From Burkholderiales bacterium (GTDB taxonomy: Bacteria; Pseudomonadota; Gammaproteobacteria; Burkholderiales; Casimicrobiaceae): a stretch of DNA of 64,000 bases. The notes under the pieces are model-generated. The model did no database searches and was not told the DNA's origin. It worked only from the letters and a program-made list of their open reading frames with translations. Below are positions 33,916 through 40,470 of this stretch, in pieces. The first letter of the stretch is position 1. The number at the start of each line of letters is the position of its first letter. A program made the position numbers and the translations under genes. The DNA lies in NCBI GenBank assembly GCA_025354165.1, contig JANXNI010000052.1:1-64000 (forward strand), given 5' to 3'.

Positions 33916-35553
33916 TTACCGCCCCGGGGCGCTGGTGGCGGCAGGCGTCGGCGTGCTGGTCTGCGCGGACAGGATGTGCTGCGCGGTTCGCAGCGCCACG
34001 GCGAGTCCGTTCAGGGTCGAATTGCAGGTGGCCGAGGTCGGCAAAACACCGGTGCTTGCCAGAAACAGGTTTTCGTGATCGTGCGCACGGCCCCAACCGT
34101 CACAGACGGAGGTGGCGGGGTCCTTGCCCATGCTGAGCGTGCCGCAAATGTGCTGGTTGTTCGCGAAGTCACCGTCTTTGCTGAAGCGCAGGTTAGTCCC
34201 ACCCATCAGCTCCGCAATGCGTTTGAAGTCGGCTTGCGAACGCTCATGGCCCCTGCGGGTGTAATCGTCGATCGAATAGTGCGCCTGCGGTTTTGGAATG
34301 CCCATCGCATCTTTCTGGTCGCTGAGCGCGATGCGGTGTTCTGGCAGTGGCAACACCTCGAGTACGTTCTTGACGTTGAGCTCATGCGCCACGCTGTGCC
34401 GCAGCCGTTTTTCAAGCTCTGGCCCGTAAACGCCCGCAGCGACCAACGATTTGCTGGTGCCGTCGACGCGCGAAATGTTGGTGAAATCGAGCCGGTACGG
34501 CGCATGCTCTGACCGAAAAGCGCCGTCCCGCATCGTGTTGATCGAGCTAGGGCTTTGCGGCCCACGTCCGAGCCAGAGCGCCTCTTCGGCGTCGAAGGTC
34601 AGCGACGTGCTTGGATGGTCCATCAGATGACGGCCCACCATGTCACGACTGTTCGCCAGCCCCTGCGGAAACTTGTCGCTGGTGGATAGCAGCAGCAACC
34701 GAGGGCTCTCGATGCCGTTGGCCGCGACAATGAAGGTCTTGCCGGTGACGCGATGAGACGCCTTGTCCGGGTCGTAATACAGCGCTGCAGTGACGCGCCC
34801 CTGAGCATCGTGCTCGAGCTGGTAGACGTTCGCATCCGGAATGAGTCGTGCACCGGCGGCGACGGCGGCATCGGCCGACAAGCCGCCGTGGTATTGCGCA
34901 TCGATGGGGCAGATCGGCTGGCAGCTGTTGTTGCCGCAACAGGCCGGACGTCCGTCGTAGCTGCGGCTATTGCGTGCTGTGGTGTTGCTGACAACCGGGT
35001 AGGCTGGCTCAAGGCGTTCGCGAATCCGGCGCATCGCGTATGGTTCCGTCACCGGCTGCATTGGGAAGGGCTTGGTGCGCGGCGAGCCGGTGTTGGGGGC
35101 ACCGGACACACCCATGATTTCTTCGGCTTCCTGATAGAAGGGTTCGAGGTCTTCGTACGTAATCGGCCAGTCGACCCCGACGCCATACAGGCTGCGGATC
35201 TTGAAGTCGTTGGGAACGTTGCGCCATGCATGTGCCGCCCAGTGCCACGTCGTGCCGCCCACCTGCCTGATGTACTCGGCCGGATAGGGATAGGGGCCAG
35301 CCTGAACGAGGTAGCCGTTGTCCTTCGGCTGGTACACAGGATGCGGTGCCCAGGCTGCAGGAGGATACGGCGACATCCAGTCACTGCGACGCGGTGAGTT
35401 GCGGAACCGCGCAACTAATTCGCCCCGGGTAACGCGCGGGCCAGCCTCAAGGATCAGCACGGATGCACCCGCCAGAGCGAGCTTGCGCGCGGTCAATGAG
35501 CCAATGATGCCCGAGCCAATAACAACGAAGTCGGCTGATAAGGTGTCGGCCAT
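33916..35553 (-). CDS. GMC-family flavoprotein dehydrogenase large subunit
   Basis: A 545-residue FAD enzyme. The N-terminal dinucleotide fold is VIGSGIIGSLTARKLALAG, followed by ILEAGP; the GMC C-terminal part has DFANNQHICGTLSMGKD and SATCNSTLNGLAVALRTA. It fits the catalytic subunit of membrane-bound gluconate 2-dehydrogenase or sorbitol/fructose dehydrogenases, which oxidise sugars or sugar acids at the periplasmic face. There is no signal peptide of its own; export likely relies on the small subunit's twin-arginine signal. The exact sugar is unknown. Confidence 0.88.
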   Translation of the reverse strand: MADTLSADFVVIGSGIIGSLTARKLALAGASVLILEAGPRVTRGELVARFRNSPRRSDWMSPYPPAAWAPHPVYQPKDNGYLVQAGPYPYPAEYIRQVGGTTWHWAAHAWRNVPNDFKIRSLYGVGVDWPITYEDLEPFYQEAEEIMGVSGAPNTGSPRTKPFPMQPVTEPYAMRRIRERLEPAYPVVSNTTARNSRSYDGRPACCGNNSCQPICPIDAQYHGGLSADAAVAAGARLIPDANVYQLEHDAQGRVTAALYYDPDKASHRVTGKTFIVAANGIESPRLLLLSTSDKFPQGLANSRDMVGRHLMDHPSTSLTFDAEEALWLGRGPQSPSSINTMRDGAFRSEHAPYRLDFTNISRVDGTSKSLVAAGVYGPELEKRLRHSVAHELNVKNVLEVLPLPEHRIALSDQKDAMGIPKPQAHYSIDDYTRRGHERSQADFKRIAELMGGTNLRFSKDGDFANNQHICGTLSMGKDPATSVCDGWGRAHDHENLFLASTGVLPTSATCNSTLNGLAVALRTAQHILSAQTSTPTPAATSAPGR

Positions 35554-35609
35554 CTGGCGCTCCTTCGTAGAGTGGTTGAGTTGGGCTACCGCTACTGCGG
35601 TCGTTGCGC

Positions 35610-36023
35610 TTACTGCGGCAGCCAGCGTGCGCCGAGGCTGGCAGGGCCGGAACCCAGCGCCGCGATGATCAGTAGGCCGCCGGCGACGGCGCTGTTCTTG
35701 ATGAACAGCAGCTGCGTAACGCAGCGCTCATTCGCCGGTGCCGTCCAGTAGCGGTGAAAAAGCACGCTGGCTGCCAGCGTGAAGCCAGCCAGCAGCAGTG
35801 CCGCCCAGCGCGCCTCCAGGCCGAGCACTATGGCCAGCCCACCCAAAAATTCGAGCAGACCGGTGAACACCGCCAGCGCCGGGAGGGCCGGTAGTCCGCT
35901 GCTGGCGATGTAGGCGGTGGTGGCTTTGATGTGGGTCAGCTTCGAAAAGCCGGACTGCACAAACATTGCGCCGATCAGCAGGCGGCCCATAACGACCAGT
36001 GGCATTTGAAATGAGTCAAGCAT
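35610..36023 (-). CDS. DoxX-family membrane protein (within dehydrogenase operon)
   Basis: A 137-residue protein with four membrane helices and the DoxX pattern: RLLIGAMFVQSGFSKLTH near the N-terminus, GLLEFLGGLAIVLGLEARWAALLLAGF in the middle, and LLFIKNSAVAGGLLIIAALG near the end. It closely resembles the paralogue at 36697 and lies between the small and large dehydrogenase subunits, so the two are probably one transcription unit. DoxX proteins are linked to redox and thiol stress; a quinone-related role beside this dehydrogenase is inference. Confidence 0.85.
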   Translation of the reverse strand: MLDSFQMPLVVMGRLLIGAMFVQSGFSKLTHIKATTAYIASSGLPALPALAVFTGLLEFLGGLAIVLGLEARWAALLLAGFTLAASVLFHRYWTAPANERCVTQLLFIKNSAVAGGLLIIAALGSGPASLGARWLPQ

Positions 36024-36133
36024 GCTGTCTCCCGGGATGGGTAGCCAACAAGGAGGCTGGATCGAGTGTTGTCGCCAGCCCGTCGAGGTTCGCCGCGAAG
36101 CGAGTGAGCCAAGGCTTTTGCATTAGCTGTGTT

Positions 36134-36655
36134 TCAGCCGGGTTTTCCGGCCCAGCTACCGTAGGTGCCGTAGGCGTAGGTCGGTGGCTTCAGAACGTCC
36201 GCAACCATCACCGCATTGAGGGCGGTCTCGAAGGCGAGGCAGCGTGCCCGTTCGCCGCTGCCCACGATGCCGAGTAGCCAAGCCGAGACGATCACGCGCG
36301 GGATCGCGGCCAACGGCGACTTCTCGTCGTCCAGTAACTGCTGCAGTTGAAGCGGGTCGATCTTTCGTTCGTTGATCAAGTTCAGCAGCGTCCGCGTGGA
36401 AGCACTGAAACTGGCGTCGTTGGCGAGCAGCGCATCATAAAGACGTTTGGTCGCTGCCGCATCAAGTGCAGAGCGCCCCACAAGGATCGCGGATACGGCG
36501 AGGAACGCACCCTGATCACTATCTGCGACGGGTTGCGCCAACGCCCACGGAATCAACGACGCGGCATAGGCACCCAGCAGGCCAGCCAGCACACCGCGTC
36601 GTACGGGGTTGGGAGCAACTAAGTTGTCGACGGAAGCGCTGTGCGAGGTACTCAC
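36134..36655 (-). CDS. Sugar dehydrogenase small subunit
   Basis: A 173-residue protein with a twin-arginine-like signal (NPVRRGVLAGLLGAYAASLIPWALA, about residues 16-40), followed by the helical region AVSAILVGRSALDAAATKRLYDALLANDASF, LDDEKSPLAAIPRVIVSAWLLGIVG and a C-terminal YAYGTYGSWAGKPG. This is the small subunit of FAD-dependent sorbitol/fructose dehydrogenases, required for maturation and export of the large subunit. It is the first dehydrogenase gene in the operon. Confidence 0.85.
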   Translation of the reverse strand: MSTSHSASVDNLVAPNPVRRGVLAGLLGAYAASLIPWALAQPVADSDQGAFLAVSAILVGRSALDAAATKRLYDALLANDASFSASTRTLLNLINERKIDPLQLQQLLDDEKSPLAAIPRVIVSAWLLGIVGSGERARCLAFETALNAVMVADVLKPPTYAYGTYGSWAGKPG

Positions 36656-36696
36656 TACAAGCTCCTTCTGGCGTTAACTCAGGTTCGACGCGGCAG

Positions 36697-37101
36697 TCAC
36701 GACTTCGACCCCATGCTGGCTGGGCCCGGCCCTAGCGCGGCAAGGATAAACATGCCGCCGACTACAGAGATGTTCTTCATGAAAAGAAGTTGCGTGACCA
36801 TCTGTTGATCTGCTGGCACCGACCAATAGGGGTGGAAGAGCACGCTCGCCACCAACGTGAAGAATCCCAATGCCAATGCAGCCCAACGCGCCCAGAAGCC
36901 CGTCATGATGGCCAGTCCACCGATAAGTTCCAGTAACCCGGAAAGTACCGTCAGAACCGCTGGCATTGGCAACCCGACGCTCGCGATATAGCCAGCAGTG
37001 GCCGACACGTGTATCAGTTTGTCGAAGCCCGACAGCACGAACATCAGCGCGAGCATGATGCGACCGACCAGGACGAGTGGAGATTTGAATGAGTCCAGCA
37101 C
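36697..37101 (-). CDS. DoxX-family membrane protein
   Basis: A 134-residue, four-helix DoxX protein (RIMLALMFVLSGFDKLIH; GLLELIGGLAIMTGFWARWAALALGFF; LLFMKNISVVGGMFILAALGPGP). It is a near relative of the copy at 35610, with the same motif order, suggesting a tandem duplication that captured the small-subunit gene in between. It lies 41 bases upstream of that gene and probably heads the operon. The upstream gap 37102-37370 contains no visible gene. Confidence 0.85.
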   Translation of the reverse strand: MLDSFKSPLVLVGRIMLALMFVLSGFDKLIHVSATAGYIASVGLPMPAVLTVLSGLLELIGGLAIMTGFWARWAALALGFFTLVASVLFHPYWSVPADQQMVTQLLFMKNISVVGGMFILAALGPGPASMGSKS

Positions 37102-37370
37102 TAGTGTTCCCCCTTTATATCGACGCAGCTTTGCGCGGTGATTGATTTGTCATTGAAGTAGCAGCTTTTTGCGCTCGCAAAGCCTACATATTAAATCGAG
37201 CGTCACCAGACTTCGAAGCAGAGCAAAAGATGCAGCCACCCGTGTTGATCATCATATTCCGATGCGGTACCACGGTCAACTGCGTGATGGTGACAAGCGC
37301 TTCGTCGCCGCGTAGGAGCTTCACTTGACACAGCAAGTCGAACGCAGTGTTCCTCGGTCGCGTCTGCGCT

Positions 37371-38464
37371 TCAGGATCGCAATCGCTTCGGCACGGCCCG
37401 ACGCAGCCAACCGCTCACCACAGTTCGGAAACGCGGGCTGTGCAAGCACACCGCACCCATCAGGCCGACGACACAGCCGAGCACGGTGTCAAAGAAACGG
37501 GTGCCGATCAGAGAGCTCGCCGAACCGTGACCGAGCGTCGCGGCCTCAGCCAGCAGAATCGTCAGCGGCGTGATGAAGACGGTGGCAAAGCCGTAATGAC
37601 GGACTACCGTCATCTCGATAACAATCGTAAGCGCCATCATCGTCAGCGCTATGCTCCACGGCGTCAAGGGCAGCAACAGCAGCCCCCAAGATAGCAGCAG
37701 GCCGACTCCCGTACCGAGAATGCGCTGCGCCTGCCGGTTCCAGACTGCGCGTAGCGACGCGCCCTGAATCACGGCAAGACAGCTCACTGGCACCCAGTAG
37801 GGTCGCTCCAGATGCAGCACCTGCGCGAGGGCGATAGACAAGCCCACGAAGAGACCGATCACGACGGCATCGAGAACTACGAAGTCGAACGTGGCCGCTG
37901 GCAAGGGCACAACAGGATCGGGCGCGCGCAGGCGCAGTACCAGGACGCTGTAGCAGAACGCGATGATGCAGCCCAGCACAGAACCCATCGCGAACAGGCC
38001 GACCATCGTCGGCACTTGCAGCACCTCCACCGGTGAATACGCACCGATTGCGGCCGCCATGATGAAGAAGATTCCTCCCGGCGGTCCGACCACGTAAAAG
38101 CGACAGATCATCGTCACCAGTATCGCCATTACGGTCAGAGCTGGCACCAGCATCGCCGCCAGGAAGTGGCTCATGATGCCCAGCGTGTAGCAGGCAGTCA
38201 TGCCGAAAGCGCAGGCCATGACCCAGACCATGCGATGTTGCAACGGTGTGCTGCGGAGGTACAGGAAGGTCAGTCCGCCAATCGACGACACCAGCCCATA
38301 GTTGAGGTGACCGAATAGGCACCGACCAGCAACGGCAGGCCGCTGGCCAGCGCCGCCGCGACAGGCATCTGCCACAAGCGATCGGTCTTGTTGATGGCCG
38401 GGAGTTGTCGCAGTTCGGCTCGCACCGCCTGCACCAGTTCGTTCCACCTGTTTGAAATACTCAT
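37371..38464 (-). pseudogene. Frameshifted FUSC-family transporter
   Basis: The protein would start at the ATG at 38464 (MSISNRWNELVQAVRAELRQ) and read to LPLLVGAY, where the frame is lost; it resumes one frame over as FGHLNYGLVSSIGGLTFLYLR and runs to the stop at 37371. Restoring one T at 38314/38315 (TATTTCGG from TATTCGG) rejoins them into a protein of about 364 residues. The shape, an inner-membrane FUSC/aromatic acid exporter with two helical blocks and a C-terminal HY-containing region, is clear. It could be a recent inactivation or a sequencing error at a homopolymer. It is divergent from the CDGSH gene. Confidence 0.75.
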
Positions 38465-38583
38465 GTCTGTATGATGCTACCGCCGCTACATCCGGTACAC
38501 AGGATTTCAACCACCACGATTGCTCGCTTTGTGACAAGGTCACCCGGGCTGCCGTGGAGTCGCAGTTACATCAGGAGCTACAC

Positions 38584-39237
38584 ATGACGCTTGAAGTTGT
38601 CGCCGGCAAGGATGCCACCATCCACTTCGATGCATCCCGCTGCATCCATTCTCGCGGCTGCGTGCTGTCGCACCCGGACGTGTTCGTGCCCAATGTGCAA
38701 GGTGCGTGGATCCATCCCGATGCACAGCCGGTGGAGGAGTTGCTGCACATAGCCAAGAACTGCCCGTCGGGCGCTATCCGCGTGCTGCGCAATGCGCCGA
38801 CGGCGGGCCAAGTGCCGAACGCCGAAGCGGCACCATTGGTGAACACCGTGCGTGTGCGCGAAAGCGGCCCGTTGGCCATCGAAGCGGAACTGCAGATCAA
38901 CGGAGTCGCGCAACCTTCGCCGCGGGCCACGCTGTGCCGCTGTGGTCACTCCGTCAACAAGCCGTATTGCGACGGCAGCCACGCTGCCGCTGGTTTTTCC
39001 GCCACCGGCGAACCGGTGACGGCGGTGTTCGAGGCGCTCGCCGCGCGCGCCGGTGTGCTCGACGTGCAACCTGTCCGCAACGGTCCGCTGCGGCTGGTGG
39101 GCAATCTGGAAGTGGTGAGCGGCACCGGCCGCACCTGCAACAAGCTGACCGAGGCCTATCTGTGCCGCTGCGGCCATTCCCGAAACAAGCCTTATTGCGA
39201 CGGCAGTCACACTGCTGCTGGTTTTACGGCCGATTGA
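38584..39237 (+). CDS. Iron-sulfur protein with two CDGSH domains
   Basis: The 217-residue protein has an N-terminal divergent ferredoxin-like domain (IHFDASRCIHSRGCVLSHPDVFV ... CPSGAIRVL) and two CDGSH [2Fe-2S] domains, CRCGHSVNKPYCDGSH (about residues 119-134) and CRCGHSRNKPYCDGSH near the end. Each has the three-Cys/one-His ligand set typical of mitoNEET-like proteins. It probably senses or transfers electrons or clusters. The ATG at 38584 has AGGAGCT 5 bases upstream; the frame is open to 38452, overlapping the divergent FUSC start. Base composition is high in GC like its neighbours. Confidence 0.88.
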   Translation: MTLEVVAGKDATIHFDASRCIHSRGCVLSHPDVFVPNVQGAWIHPDAQPVEELLHIAKNCPSGAIRVLRNAPTAGQVPNAEAAPLVNTVRVRESGPLAIEAELQINGVAQPSPRATLCRCGHSVNKPYCDGSHAAAGFSATGEPVTAVFEALAARAGVLDVQPVRNGPLRLVGNLEVVSGTGRTCNKLTEAYLCRCGHSRNKPYCDGSHTAAGFTAD

Positions 39238-39267
39238 CCGCCGCTGGGCGACGTTAGCGCGACCGAA

Positions 39268-39609
39268 TCAAGCGGTCTTTGCGGTGAAGGCGTCCATGAC
39301 ACGTGCCGAATACACCAGCGCTGCACCAGCATTGACAGCAATGGCGACACCGAGCGCCTCGGTAATCTCCTCTTTGCTCGCGCCAGCCTTGATGGCCGCG
39401 CTGGTATGGGTGGTGATGCAGCCGTCGCAGCGCAGGCTCACAGCGACCGCCAGCGCGATCAACTCCCGCGTCTTTGTGTCGAGTCGACCGGTCTTGGTAC
39501 CGGCCTGACCCAACGTTGCGTACCCTCTGACGGTGTCGGGGCTCAGCGTAGCGATCTCACCGATCGTGGCGAGCAATTGTTTTTGGTAGTCGTTCCATTC
39601 AAGCATCAT
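39268..39609 (-). CDS. Carboxymuconolactone decarboxylase/AhpD-like protein
   Basis: A 113-residue CMD-fold protein with the CxxC-H centre LRCDGCITTHTSAAIKAGASKEEITEALG (about residues 58-86) that in AhpD-like members carries thiol peroxidase or disulfide reductase activity. The upstream ELIALAVAVS helix is family-typical. It lies 40 bases downstream of a DoxX gene on the same strand, a common CMD-DoxX pairing in thiol/electrophile stress operons. Confidence 0.87.
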   Translation of the reverse strand: MMLEWNDYQKQLLATIGEIATLSPDTVRGYATLGQAGTKTGRLDTKTRELIALAVAVSLRCDGCITTHTSAAIKAGASKEEITEALGVAIAVNAGAALVYSARVMDAFTAKTA

Positions 39610-39649
39610 GGTGGAAGTCTCCGTCTAAAGTGATGACAGCAACAAAGGA

Positions 39650-40066
39650 TCAATGCAGTGGGCCAAACGGCGGCGACGCAAGCAGCGTCGCAGCACCGTC
39701 ACCGAGCAGGAACACAGCCAGCAGCGCCGCTGCCCAAAATGCCGGATATTCCCAGCCGCCGTCCTTGTTGCTGAAAAGCCACCCGTTCTTGCCGTGCACC
39801 TTGACGACGGTGCCCACCATCAGCGGCACCAGAAGCAACGCGACGTAGCGCGGATAGATGCCGAGAATCAGGCAGGCAGCACCGCCCAATTCGGCCGCGA
39901 TAGTGACGTAGGCAAACCACCCCGGTAGGCCTAATGACTTGAAAAAAGCGATGGTTCCGGGGATCGTGAAGACTCGCCACTTGAGCAGGGCATGGGCAAT
40001 GAACATTGCGCCGAGACACCAGCGCAGCAGGAGCACCGCATAGGGAGCAGTCATGAGATCAATCAT
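39650..40066 (-). CDS. DoxX-family membrane protein (paired with CMD gene)
   Basis: A 138-residue DoxX protein with four helices (LLRWCLGAMFIAHALLKWRVF; WFAYVTIAAELGGAACLILGIYPRYVALLLVPLMVGTVVKVHG; AALLAVFLLGDGAATLL). The HGKNGWLFSNKDGGWEYPAFW stretch is a hallmark of this DoxX subgroup and sets it apart from the copies at 35610 and 36697. It precedes the CMD gene in a two-gene unit; upstream on the same strand lies an FMN reductase remnant. Confidence 0.87.
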   Translation of the reverse strand: MIDLMTAPYAVLLLRWCLGAMFIAHALLKWRVFTIPGTIAFFKSLGLPGWFAYVTIAAELGGAACLILGIYPRYVALLLVPLMVGTVVKVHGKNGWLFSNKDGGWEYPAFWAAALLAVFLLGDGAATLLASPPFGPLH

Positions 40067-40079
40067 GGGTCACCTCGTG

Positions 40080-40110
40080 AAGTTGTCGCATCCGTAAGTT
40101 GTCGCATCCG
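40080..40110. repeat. Two direct 15-base repeats upstream of a DoxX gene
   Basis: AAGTTGTCGCATCCG occurs at 40080-40094 and again at 40096-40110, one base apart. It begins 14 bases upstream of the DoxX start (40066), so it could be a regulator's double half-site or a small slippage duplication. Confidence 0.6.
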
Positions 40111-40280
40111 AAGTATGCACGAACGCCCGGTAGTCATCGATGCATTTGGAGCCGACGACACGATCAATATTGCACGCGAACGTCGCCATCATCACCAACA
40201 CGAATTTCCGCAGCATTCTCGATGCTGGTCGCCTAGTTCGCCCATGTCACGCTACCGGATGACACGCATGTTCCTCCGCC

Positions 40281-40418
40281 TCAGATGTTGCGCGGCATTG
40301 CAGGCAGCACACATACGATGAAGGCGTGCAATTCCGTCATGTAGTTCTGAAGGATCTGCTTTGAGCCCTCGTCGGCGACTTCGCAATCGGTGGAAATGAG
40401 TTCCGGTTTGAACTGCAT
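40281..40418 (-). pseudogene. C-terminal fragment of an NAD(P)H-dependent FMN reductase
   Basis: The last 45 codons (MQFKPELISTDCEVADEGSK then QILQNYMTELHAFIVCVLPA) match the C-terminus of the intact reductase encoded at 51508-52080 at about three residues in four, including LQNYMTELHAFI and the MPRN ending. No other part of the gene is present upstream. It is a remnant left by deletion or recombination in the CMD-DoxX unit. The gap 40067-40470 holds this fragment, the 15-base repeats and the mrp promoter region, and no intact gene. Confidence 0.75.
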
Positions 40419-40470
40419 GGAGGACTGACCCCCGCACCGGTCACCTGGACCTCCGCCATAGAATCGACCC

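Noticed and set aside
37151-37180. GCTTTTTGCG...CGCAAAGCC hairpin upstream of a DoxX gene, as another copy of the 116-bp element
   Set aside because: It shares only the AGCTTTT start; the fixed spacing, inner GGGGCT arms and centre are missing, so it is treated as chance.
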